Origin: Candidatus Bathyarchaeota archaeon
Lineage (GTDB): Archaea; Asgardarchaeota; Lokiarchaeia; Sigyniarchaeales; Sigyniarchaeaceae
Assembly: GCA_014729935.1 (NCBI GenBank)
Contig: WJJB01000284.1
Coordinates: forward strand, 1 to 19,169
Length of the DNA stretch: 19,169 nucleotides
Reading direction: 5' to 3'
The notes beneath the pieces were generated by a model. That model was given only the letters and a program-made list of their open reading frames with translations, made no database searches and was not told where the DNA came from. This document shows, one piece after another, positions 1-7,649 of this stretch (position 1 is the stretch's first letter; every line of letters begins with the position of its first letter). A program made the translations under genes and the position numbers.

Positions 1-46
1 AGAGAAAATGAACTAATCAACTCGATCAATTCCATTAGTGGAGCGT

Positions 47-919
47 CTAAATACCGAGATCTTCTTCCTCCCCATCACCATATTTTTCCTCTGGGAAAAT
101 TCTTCCTCCCAGGTTTTCTATTAATTCTTTCACCTTTTTCGCAACAACGGTTACCTTTTTCTCAACATCCTCGCCCCCGTAGCCGGTAACATGAATCAAC
201 ACGTAATAATCCTTCCCCCGCTTTTTCGCATGGCTCTTGATCCAAATTCGGTTATCGGTTTCTTTCATTATGGAAATAATTCCATCAGCCATGGACGATT
301 CGCCTACATCCTCCACGATGAATGCATGCTGATGAAATCTGATGTCACTGAACTCCCGTTCAAGCATTGGGGCTATTTCTCCCTTGAAAATAGCTTGCAA
401 CTCACGCGGAACACCAGGTAGGATGAATATCATGGTGTTTTTCTCTTGTATATACACGCCTGGAGCGGCTCCAGCACCATTCTTCAACGGAGTGGTATTT
501 GAAGGAAGGAGTGCCATTTTCTTCCTTGCTGTATTAAGCCCGGCGTTCTTCATGCGACCCTTTCGCACGCCTTCCCTGTATCTTTCATGTAACCATCCCA
601 AGGCAACCTCGTTTAATTCAAGCTCCCGGTCCAAGCTCTCGGCAACAGCTTCCATCGTGAGGTCATCATACGTGGGACCCAATCCACCTGAAATAAACAG
701 GAGATTGGGCTTCCGTTTCAGGATTTGCTGAAGGATGCTGGCGATCTCATCCACATCATCCCGCACGATGGTGATGCGAGTCACGGAAATTCCAAAGGAT
801 GATACATGTTTGCCTAACCAGAATCCATTAAGATCGCGGGTTTTTCCAATGAGTAACTCGTTTCCAACAAGTAAAATCTCGCATTTACGAGTCAATTGCA
901 ACTCTTGGGTGAAGCGCAT
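47..919 (-). CDS. CinA-type molybdopterin-binding-domain protein (COG1058 family)
   Basis: The 290-aa protein carries the CinA N-terminal (MoaB/Mog-like) fold from start to finish: GNELLIGKTRDLNGFWLG (residues 19-36), SGGLGPTYDDLT (77-88), LKNGAGAAPG (145-154) and LPGVPRE (167-173). The C-terminal NMN-deamidase domain of bacterial CinA is absent, as is usual in short archaeal COG1058 proteins. Family members have been linked to pyridine-nucleotide recycling or pyrophosphatase activity; the exact substrate cannot be read here. It is the last gene of the four-gene minus-strand operon. Its ATG directly follows the TGA of the upstream gene, with a GGTGAT Shine-Dalgarno immediately before that stop, so translation is probably coupled. 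The C-terminal tail is acidic (GDGEEEDLGI). The family call is firm; its role in this operon is unknown. Confidence 0.9.
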   Translation of the reverse strand: MRFTQELQLTRKCEILLVGNELLIGKTRDLNGFWLGKHVSSFGISVTRITIVRDDVDEIASILQQILKRKPNLLFISGGLGPTYDDLTMEAVAESLDRELELNEVALGWLHERYREGVRKGRMKNAGLNTARKKMALLPSNTTPLKNGAGAAPGVYIQEKNTMIFILPGVPRELQAIFKGEIAPMLEREFSDIRFHQHAFIVEDVGESSMADGIISIMKETDNRIWIKSHAKKRGKDYYVLIHVTGYGGEDVEKKVTVVAKKVKELIENLGGRIFPEEKYGDGEEEDLGI

Positions 920-1993
920 TCAATCACCACATGTAGATATTTCATGAAACATGACACCTTCACGAGAAGAAAAAGCACGTGATCCGATTAAAAGTTGGCA
1001 TGCATCACCTTTGTCGATGCGCTGCAACAACCCTGAAATGGTAACCACGTCACCCTTTCTGAATAGCCGGATGTACCTTGTATCATACACCAAGATACGA
1101 CACACGTTGCACCATTCATCCACGGATTCAACTAGCAATAGAGCGGGATAAAAGATCGAATAAGTATCATCGATGATTCGAACCTTATAGCTCCCGAAAC
1201 CGATTTCTCGGAAAAACTCCTCCCCGTAAGTCAACGGGAACTCATTTTCCCGCAGGCACCACCGAAGCTGGATGCCTGGAGCGAAATCTTTCATGAATAG
1301 TTTGGGTTTCCGGTTCAATCTAATGTCTCCACCTGCAGGAACCGTGATCTTGCCAAAATCATTGAATGATTTCTGCTTGACGGATATGGTCCCAGAAAGC
1401 TCCTGATTTCCGGCGTGGAGTAACTCCCTGAATACTTGATTGCAGCAATCACGGCCGTACACGTTCAAGTTGATGTCGGACCGGGATGAATGCCCCCTCC
1501 ACAGGATCGAACCGGTAATCCCGATGTTTTCCAGGGATCCCTGAAACCCATTCACCGTTTTGACCAGTGTATTCACGATGGAAACAACCTTGCGTTCAAC
1601 AGGATCTTGATATGATGGGTCCTTTTCAAGAAGTTCCATCATGCGCTTTTCTGGTATCAGGTGCTTGGTGATGACTTGGCGTGGCACTTCTAAAAAACTT
1701 GCATCAAAGACTTCATCATGCACCATCCAACTCTTGAATCTTGAATCATCCTGCTTGATGCCTAATTCGTCGCTCCCTTTCACTGCATCCATGCCTTGAT
1801 GCCAATATGAACGTAGATACCGTTTTCCCGTTTCCCGGTGCACCCAAGTTCCTCGTGAATCGGGCACGTATTTCAAGAGAGAGATTATCTTTGCCGGCGG
1901 TTGGAAATGGCCGAGCACGAAATAAATACGACCTCTCTCATCCAAGAATAAATCATGGTCCAAGAAGGAGTAATCTCTACTGTTAGATGCCAT
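920..1993 (-). CDS. Predicted archaeal nucleotidyltransferase (COG1665-like), active-site variant
   Basis: This 357-aa protein has an N-terminal region with YFVLGHFQPPAKIISLLKYV (residues 24-43), a central Pol-beta-type nucleotidyltransferase signature TGSILWRG (160-167) followed by SDINLNVYG (172-180), and a C-terminal beta-rich part GDVVTISGLLQRI (314-326) that could be OB-like. The order matches my recollection of the archaeal predicted nucleotidyltransferase family COG1665. Typical members have a D-x-D metal motif after the GS; here it reads D173-I-N175, so metal binding may be changed. The ATG at 1993 is preferred over a further upstream start at 2026, because it removes the MKYTWISRRVR extension and leaves an 11-bp overlap with the VWA-transglutaminase gene. 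The reading frame is intact. The substrate is unknown, and the family call rests on motifs only. Confidence 0.65.
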   Translation of the reverse strand: MASNSRDYSFLDHDLFLDERGRIYFVLGHFQPPAKIISLLKYVPDSRGTWVHRETGKRYLRSYWHQGMDAVKGSDELGIKQDDSRFKSWMVHDEVFDASFLEVPRQVITKHLIPEKRMMELLEKDPSYQDPVERKVVSIVNTLVKTVNGFQGSLENIGITGSILWRGHSSRSDINLNVYGRDCCNQVFRELLHAGNQELSGTISVKQKSFNDFGKITVPAGGDIRLNRKPKLFMKDFAPGIQLRWCLRENEFPLTYGEEFFREIGFGSYKVRIIDDTYSIFYPALLLVESVDEWCNVCRILVYDTRYIRLFRKGDVVTISGLLQRIDKGDACQLLIGSRAFSSREGVMFHEISTCGD

Positions 1994-3839
1994 CCTTACC
2001 CGCCTGCTTATCCAAGTGTATTTCAACCGCCCGGGGGGTTCCCCTCCAATAATGCATTAGTCTCTGCCACCTCGCATCGGAAAGGATGGATCCAATCGCC
2101 CGTGTCGTGTTTATCTCACCCATGGTCACATCAATCATGAACGGTTTACCATCAATGATATAACCGACGTGGGCATGATTTATCCGCACTTGGTTTGCGT
2201 AATCAGCCTCGACGATCCCCGATGGAATGTTGATCGAACGTAACATGCCCACTATCAAGTTCGATAGCTCCCCGCAACAACCATTTCCCGCGTTTATCAC
2301 TTCGATTGCGGTCCTGTACTTTCGACCACGGGGATATGAATACTTGAAGTTTTCCAAGATCCATTGCCTAATATTTTCCACCGCCTTGCCTGCATCTCCA
2401 GGAACTGAAAGCTTGACAGCGATTTGTTTTACTCCATCATTAATTATAAAGGGAAACACTTCATTCGTGTTGTATATCGTTTCCCGTTTCAACTCCCTCT
2501 CGGGCATCTGCCAGATGTCCTGCGCGTGCTTGACGAGTTCGACGAAAGACTGCACGTTCACCACGGTCGATTTAACCAGTTCCTTCTTGCACCACGAGAA
2601 GAAAAAGTCATCATACTTCTCTAGATTGATCGGTGAACTTGCCCATAAAATGAATAGATCGTATTTTCGTTCCAAGTTCTTCAAACCTTGAATGGTCTTT
2701 CGCTGGATCTCATCATCACGATCCACTCGGAAGTATCCTTCCATGGGGCAACCATCCATGAAGATGAAGACATGCTTGCGCTGGTAGTGATTTCCCGGAT
2801 CCTTCACCTTGCCCAGCACTTCATCCAGGCGAGTACCGCCAGCAGGGGGAATGTCAAGCAATTCCTCAATCACGGATCGTTGCGTGCTCCTAGAATATTT
2901 GAAGAGGCGACCATGATGTTGGCTATCATCATCAGAAAAGAGTAATAGATCCACCGCGCCTCCCAGCTCGAGCATTACTTCTGCCACCCCCAGGGCAGCT
3001 AGTAACAGGGCGTGCTTGATCATGACCCGCGTTCCTTCATGGCTCATGACATGCTCGCCAGTCGAACCGGAAATATCAACAAGGATGGTGCAGGCTTGTT
3101 GGACTTTCCTATCCAGCAAGTCATAATAAAACATGCGTGGTTGCCCTGATGCGATGGTGGGAATAACCCGCCTGAGGGCCATTGGGCCCGAGCGCCGTGA
3201 CGTGATCTTGAAAGATGGTTTTCCCTTGACCTTTTTCTGGAGCTCCTTGTTGAGTATCAACGCAATGGAACGAATGGTAACCATAAAAGCGGGCACGTCC
3301 TTCCTTGCCATGAGCGTGTACATGTCCTTTAAAACATCATGATGGCGTGCATCATCGAATTCTTCCACTGCCAAGCGCATTTTCTCGCCGGGATTCAATT
3401 CAACCACATCATCCCCCTTGAAGATATCATGAGCATCCTTCCCGGGTTTATCAGTCTCTCGCTTTCCCTTGATGATCTCCTTATGTCGGCGGGGCGTGGA
3501 AATACGCCTGGGGCGGGGTTTCGGGGCACTTGAATAAGATGTTGATGGCTTGGCGGGTGGTGTTTTATTAACCTGGTATACGATGTCAACTTGTCTTGCA
3601 CGGGGCTTCACGGTCTTGCGCCTACCATTATACACGACCGTCACGGTTATCTCATCGAGATCATAGGTGAAGGCAGACCGAAAGGTGGTCACTGCACCGG
3701 ATTGCTTGTATACTTGAGACCCCATTTGCACGGTAACCAACGCGTGCAACCCATAACCATCCTGATCTCGAACGCGCACGACGATACTAAAGGGTGGTTC
3801 TTTCTCGGGTTGAACGCCATAACTCTCGTGGGAATACAT
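1983..3839 (-). CDS. Von Willebrand A domain / transglutaminase-like fusion protein
   Basis: The 618-aa protein has four parts. Residues about 15-93 look like a beta-sandwich (Ig or carboxypeptidase-regulatory-like). A Pro/Arg/Lys-rich linker covers 93-145. A VWA domain spans about 248-440, with MIDAS motif D255-I-S-G-S259, Thr336 in GGTRLDE and D362 in FIFMDG. A transglutaminase-like domain spans about 485-590 with a complete candidate triad: C522 in GNGCCGELSNL, H555 in NHAHVGY and D570 in FMIDVT. No signal peptide or membrane segment is seen, so it is probably cytoplasmic. It starts 6 bp after the stop of the HerA-MoxR gene, with GGGTGA overlapping that stop as its Shine-Dalgarno. MoxR ATPases usually work with a VWA partner, so this is the likely partner of the fused MoxR module. 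The transglutaminase fold suggests cysteine-protease or amide-transfer chemistry; the substrate is unknown. Confidence 0.88.
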   Translation of the reverse strand: MYSHESYGVQPEKEPPFSIVVRVRDQDGYGLHALVTVQMGSQVYKQSGAVTTFRSAFTYDLDEITVTVVYNGRRKTVKPRARQVDIVYQVNKTPPAKPSTSYSSAPKPRPRRISTPRRHKEIIKGKRETDKPGKDAHDIFKGDDVVELNPGEKMRLAVEEFDDARHHDVLKDMYTLMARKDVPAFMVTIRSIALILNKELQKKVKGKPSFKITSRRSGPMALRRVIPTIASGQPRMFYYDLLDRKVQQACTILVDISGSTGEHVMSHEGTRVMIKHALLLAALGVAEVMLELGGAVDLLLFSDDDSQHHGRLFKYSRSTQRSVIEELLDIPPAGGTRLDEVLGKVKDPGNHYQRKHVFIFMDGCPMEGYFRVDRDDEIQRKTIQGLKNLERKYDLFILWASSPINLEKYDDFFFSWCKKELVKSTVVNVQSFVELVKHAQDIWQMPERELKRETIYNTNEVFPFIINDGVKQIAVKLSVPGDAGKAVENIRQWILENFKYSYPRGRKYRTAIEVINAGNGCCGELSNLIVGMLRSINIPSGIVEADYANQVRINHAHVGYIIDGKPFMIDVTMGEINTTRAIGSILSDARWQRLMHYWRGTPRAVEIHLDKQAGKDGI

Positions 3840-3845
3840 CTCGAT

Positions 3846-6800
3846 TCACCCGATTCCTTCAAGAACGGCGTTCACGAGCGAGTTAAAGTATTCCCGTTCC
3901 TCGGGAATTTGATTTATGAATACCGAGTAACAATTGGCATCAACGGCTCGCTTGAATGCCTTTTTCTTATCTTTCAACAATGACAAGTACTTGAGGAATT
4001 GATGACCGAATCGATCGACGACCCGCATGCTAATGGCATTGAGCTGGATTTCTCCCAACTTCCGCTCGCTTTCAGGGATGTAATGATATTGCTTGCCGAG
4101 AGGGCACACTTGCATGGTCTTCCGACGCAACGTCACGAAGGATTCCACCACGTTTGGATGATCGGGAAGGATCTTTGAAAGCACCAACCTGGCCACATCA
4201 TCATTCGCGTAGGGAATCTCCAAGGTCATTAACCTATTCTCCAATGCTGATGGAAATGAGAAGGTCCCCAGATCCACTGGATTCATGATGAAGATGATTT
4301 TCCAATCCTTCGGGGCTTGAATGAGCTGGTTCCCTGGCATCATGATCTTCCTGTCCCCTGCAAGAGCAGTGAGAGCCTTCCCGCCATATATTCGCTCGGG
4401 TGCTCTATTTGCCTCATCAAGAATGGGGAAGGTTCGATGTACCAAGCTCTGGCATACCACCCCGAGATTGTACGTTGGCTGGTCCTTGTCGGCTAGTGCT
4501 TTTGGATTCACACCGAAGAACAAGTCTTCCTCCATGGTACTCTCGCTCACCGCGTAAAATGCCTTGGTTCCCCCGATGCACAATGAATTAACCACTGCAA
4601 AAGCGAATTGGGATTTTCCTTCACCGCTTGGACCCAGAAGCTTGATTCCGATGGTTTCTTCAGAATGCAATGCAACCACGAAGTTTTCCAGTAACTCATG
4701 GAGATGCTTGCCATGCAAGCCCACCTTCCGTAATTCCTTTTCTAGGGTGGACAAGACCAAGTTGATATCGACGTCGAGCACGGACTTGTTGTGAAGGTTC
4801 GTGATACGGGATGATACTAGCTTATCCAACCCGAGCTCATCGAGGAAATCGATGGCTGGTTTCTTGGAAGTATCATCCTTATCCTTTTTCGTGAGAGGGG
4901 GCTTCACAACCGCCCGGGGAGTGAGTTCAACGAGTTCACCTCGTTCCTTTACCACTTCTCGTATCTTGTCCTTGAAAAAGTGAAAGGCGGTTGCAGGATC
5001 GCAATGCAGGAAGACCGGAGGGATGATGCGAATCTCTGTTGCCTTGGTGATGGCGAGATTATCCCTGGAATACACGATTGCTTGGCCACGCTTGAGATTC
5101 CCGAGAAAATTCTTGACTTCCTTATCCGGCTTGATTCTCTTGACATCCCGAGGTGACAGTTCAAAGTAGATTTTCGTTTGCGCGTTCTGCTCCACCACCG
5201 CATTCAAATCGGAGACCAGCTGGGTGGCAACGAGTAACGATATACCATATTTCCTGCCTTCCTTCGCTATCTTGTTAAATTCCTTCTCAATGAACTTGAA
5301 AAAGTCCTTGGAGAGATGCGAAATGCGCGATCTGGAGGGCAGTAACTCGTGCGCCTCGTCGATGATGATGAGATTGTTCATCCCCTCCTCCATCAGGATA
5401 CCATCGGCATCCATGCCTTCATCATCATTGCTACCAGTGGCAGGACGTGGTTCCCTTGACATGATAGCGGGGGGTTCTGGGACATCAGGAATGTTTCCAT
5501 TGCCATCGCGTGGTGAATCAATCTCCTGATCCTTTCCTTTCATGTCATCATGATTGTTCCCATCTTCGAGATCCGTGCTCCCGGTGTCCGTATCGCTCTC
5601 TTGGTCTTTCCTACCTCCGTGAACGCCATTATCCAACCGTAAATCTCCTAGTTCAAGCACCTTCTTCTCGTATATATCTTTCAAGATACCCATGAGAAAG
5701 ATGGAACGGAGGACGGAGTAACCCTCGATGTTGGGAAAGTAAATGAATACCAGTTTCTTCTTGAGCATCTCCACGGTATTGATTTCCTCCACCGTGTCAA
5801 ATACTTGAAGTTTCCTGAATTTCGAGAGTTCCCTGATCATGGCATCCCCGGTTGATCCCGCTGCTTCCACGAACTCATTTGAATTAGGCAGGAACCACTG
5901 GTAATTCCCTTTCTTGGTGATATTGCGATTATTTAGTACCCACTGGTAAAATGTTTCGAAGTGGAACGATTCCACGCGCTCCATGAACATGGAAAATAGC
6001 GCTACGAGCGTGGTCCTTCCCTTATCGGTGAGATATGGCACGAAATTGGCAAGTTCCTCGCCAGAAGTCACGTGGTAGGATCGGAAACCAAAATTCCTCC
6101 ATTTAAACATCCGGAGAAATCCCTTCACCTTCACGTAATATGGTTTGAGAAACATGACCTCATCTTCAGGGAGGAGGGATTCCAATCCTTCATATTCCAA
6201 ATCCATCTCCTCGTACCCGTGCTTGAACTTCTCGGGTATGATTTCCTCCAGCATGGGTTTCATCATCTGGACGAGATCCCCCTGCAAGTCAAAAACGATG
6301 GAATTCACGGGTGGAACGAACTGGCGCTTTGCCAGCTGGTAGATGATATTTTTTAGCAAGATGGTCTTTCCTTGTCCTGTTAGCCCGCCTATATACATGT
6401 GGGTCTTGAGTAGATCGGGATCGAGCTTGTAATACAAGAAATCCTCTTGGGTTTGGATCATGTCTCCATTGTACGAGCACACGCCGAGCTTCAATCCTTT
6501 CTTAGGGATACCGTAGATGATCTCGATTTCCCTGGGTGTAGCAGTGAAGACAAATGAATCCTCGGAGATGAGCGTATCGATATTCTTGCGAATGGCAAGA
6601 TTGGATTCGTGCTTGGAAAGTAACCTGATACCAAAGATGAAATCGGATTCGGGATCATCGGGGCTCTTCCTCTCCGATTTCTTGCGGGGAATGACCTTGA
6701 GCTCCTCTATGATTCCAGAGTATATCTCGTCGTGTTTCTTGTCATATATCAGCACGATCTCGTTCACCCGTGGACGGAGGGTATTATCCCGGCTTTTCAA

Positions 6801-7010
6801 GGCATTGCAAAAGCCAATATTGAGAATCGGCGTCGTGACCGTTCCAATGGGTTCCCGATTCACGAAAATACTACGTTTCTTGTCATGCTTTTCCTCATTC
6901 ATCCATTCCTTGAGCTTCCTCAACTGATCTAGCATCATCTCTCGTAGATCATACAACTGCTCATCAATTCCACCCCGTTGCACGCTTTCACCATTCATGC
7001 CATTTGTCAC
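3846..7010 (-). CDS. HerA-like ATPase fused to MoxR-like AAA+ ATPase
   Basis: This 1054-aa protein holds two ATPase motors. The N-terminal half has a possible HAS-barrel-like region (about 47-160), HerA Walker A GGLTGQGKT (208-216), Walker B LIIIDEAHELLPS (547-559) and the downstream HerA block GRKYGISLLVATQLVSDLN (585-603). The C-terminal part (about 745-1050) is MoxR/AAA_5-like: Walker A GPSGEGKS (793-800), Walker B FPILDEANRAPE (861-872), sensor-1 IFIMNP with N910, and a candidate arginine finger in SALENRL (R926). A roughly 90-residue acidic low-complexity insert (about 455-545) precedes the HerA Walker B. The given start is GTG; an in-frame ATG at 6998 (M5), 8 nt after a GGTGA, is an equally good start. 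It is the first gene of the operon. HerA proteins usually pump DNA and MoxR proteins remodel partners with a VWA protein; the joint function is inferred. Confidence 0.88.
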   Translation of the reverse strand: MTNGMNGESVQRGGIDEQLYDLREMMLDQLRKLKEWMNEEKHDKKRSIFVNREPIGTVTTPILNIGFCNALKSRDNTLRPRVNEIVLIYDKKHDEIYSGIIEELKVIPRKKSERKSPDDPESDFIFGIRLLSKHESNLAIRKNIDTLISEDSFVFTATPREIEIIYGIPKKGLKLGVCSYNGDMIQTQEDFLYYKLDPDLLKTHMYIGGLTGQGKTILLKNIIYQLAKRQFVPPVNSIVFDLQGDLVQMMKPMLEEIIPEKFKHGYEEMDLEYEGLESLLPEDEVMFLKPYYVKVKGFLRMFKWRNFGFRSYHVTSGEELANFVPYLTDKGRTTLVALFSMFMERVESFHFETFYQWVLNNRNITKKGNYQWFLPNSNEFVEAAGSTGDAMIRELSKFRKLQVFDTVEEINTVEMLKKKLVFIYFPNIEGYSVLRSIFLMGILKDIYEKKVLELGDLRLDNGVHGGRKDQESDTDTGSTDLEDGNNHDDMKGKDQEIDSPRDGNGNIPDVPEPPAIMSREPRPATGSNDDEGMDADGILMEEGMNNLIIIDEAHELLPSRSRISHLSKDFFKFIEKEFNKIAKEGRKYGISLLVATQLVSDLNAVVEQNAQTKIYFELSPRDVKRIKPDKEVKNFLGNLKRGQAIVYSRDNLAITKATEIRIIPPVFLHCDPATAFHFFKDKIREVVKERGELVELTPRAVVKPPLTKKDKDDTSKKPAIDFLDELGLDKLVSSRITNLHNKSVLDVDINLVLSTLEKELRKVGLHGKHLHELLENFVVALHSEETIGIKLLGPSGEGKSQFAFAVVNSLCIGGTKAFYAVSESTMEEDLFFGVNPKALADKDQPTYNLGVVCQSLVHRTFPILDEANRAPERIYGGKALTALAGDRKIMMPGNQLIQAPKDWKIIFIMNPVDLGTFSFPSALENRLMTLEIPYANDDVARLVLSKILPDHPNVVESFVTLRRKTMQVCPLGKQYHYIPESERKLGEIQLNAISMRVVDRFGHQFLKYLSLLKDKKKAFKRAVDANCYSVFINQIPEEREYFNSLVNAVLEGIG
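5378..5648 (-). other. Acidic low-complexity insert within the HerA domain
   Basis: Residues about 455-545 of the HerA-MoxR protein are rich in Asp, Glu, Gly, Asn and Pro (for example DTDTGSTDLEDGNNHDD). They separate the core of the HerA fold from its Walker B strand. Compact HerA proteins have a short loop here. The segment is probably a disordered, surface-exposed linker. The reading frame stays open on both sides, so it is not a frameshift artefact. Confidence 0.7.
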
Positions 7011-7056
7011 CGGTGGTCACCAAGATCGTGATTGCACTCTAGTACAAGAAGAAAAC

Positions 7057-7072
7057 AATCTTACTTAAGATT
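7057..7072 (-). terminator. Short hairpin with T-rich tail after the Fe-S scaffold gene
   Basis: A perfect inverted repeat, AATCTTA-CT-TAAGATT, lies 16-31 bp past the scaffold stop codon. Read on the minus strand it is followed by GTTTTCTTCTTG. It could end the scaffold transcript. It also sits about 47 bp ahead of the HerA-MoxR start, so it could instead be an operator or part of that gene's promoter. Confidence 0.35.
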
Positions 7073-7087
7073 CCCCGGACGACTTGA

Positions 7088-7510
7088 TCATCCTTCCTTG
7101 TATTTCTCAATGGCAAGGTGCAAGGTCCTTCGGGCAAGCTCTGGACAGTGGTGATGGCTCTCTGGGAGCCTACCAAGCGCCCCGAGAATGTCGGAGCTTT
7201 CAATGTTCATGACTTCATCAACCGTTTTCCCGAGTGCCAAAAGCGTGGCTTGAGAGCCGGAGGCAATGCTAGGCGCGCACCCGTTGGTCATGAACGAAAT
7301 CTTGGTTATCACGCCATCATCAATCATCAAGTAAAACTCCATGGTATCACCGCAAGGACCGGTGTACCGTGCGTGGACATTCGCGTCCTCCATGCGGCCC
7401 CAGTTCTCGGGATTGGATCCCAGCTTTACAACTCGATCCGAAAAATCGCGCCTTGTTTCCAAGTCAATCTCCTTCTGGAGGGCATCCACGAACCTGTCGA
7501 AATCATCCAT
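7088..7510 (-). CDS. IscU/NifU-type iron-sulfur cluster assembly scaffold
   Basis: The 140-aa protein has the full set of IscU-type ligands. C53 lies in GPCGDTMEF with the conserved Asp55 next to it, C78 in TNGCAPSIASGS, and C122 in SHHHCPELARR. Such scaffolds hold nascent [2Fe-2S] or [4Fe-4S] clusters in the cytoplasm and pass them to apoproteins. Length matches stand-alone IscU/NifU-N proteins, with no C-terminal NFU domain. No IscS, SufBC or ferredoxin gene is in the window, so the cysteine desulfurase must be elsewhere. It reads in the same direction as the HerA-MoxR operon but is separated from it by 77 bp containing a hairpin, so it is probably its own unit. An ATTAATATT box 31-39 bp upstream of the ATG is a likely promoter element. 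Confidence 0.88.
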   Translation of the reverse strand: MDDFDRFVDALQKEIDLETRRDFSDRVVKLGSNPENWGRMEDANVHARYTGPCGDTMEFYLMIDDGVITKISFMTNGCAPSIASGSQATLLALGKTVDEVMNIESSDILGALGRLPESHHHCPELARRTLHLAIEKYKEG

Positions 7511-7540
7511 GCTTGATCAGGATCACGGAAGCAAGGATTC

Positions 7541-7549
7541 AATATTAAT
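7541..7549 (-). promoter_or_regulatory. TATA-like box for the Fe-S scaffold gene
   Basis: ATTAATATT on the minus strand lies 31-39 bp before the ATG at 7510. That spacing would place the transcription start about 5-10 nt before the gene, giving a short leader. It is supported by position and AT-richness only. Confidence 0.4.
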
Positions 7550-7616
7550 CTGATAATGCCCACCCGTTTACCACTACACTCCACTCCAAGCGTGAGCGAT
7601 TATTAACCATACATAC

Positions 7617-7624
7617 CATATATG
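7617..7624 (+). promoter_or_regulatory. TATA-like box for the flippase-like gene
   Basis: CATATATG is centred about 29 bp before the ATG at 7650, the spacing expected for a leaderless or nearly leaderless archaeal transcript. A G-rich stretch (GCGGGGGCT) lies just before the start, but it is a poor match to GGTGA. Confidence 0.4.
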
Positions 7625-7649
7625 AATACCGAAAACCGCGGGGGCTAGC

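Noticed and set aside
1994..2026. Longer start for the nucleotidyltransferase
   Set aside because: The added residues (MKYTWISRRVR) lie within the upstream coding region and do not look like the family N-terminus; ATG 1993 gives a normal short overlap.
7006..7020. GTCACCGGTGGTCAC palindrome-like sequence at the HerA-MoxR start
   Set aside because: It is explained by two GGTGA ribosome-binding motifs in tandem with an internal CACCGGTG; no further symmetry is seen.
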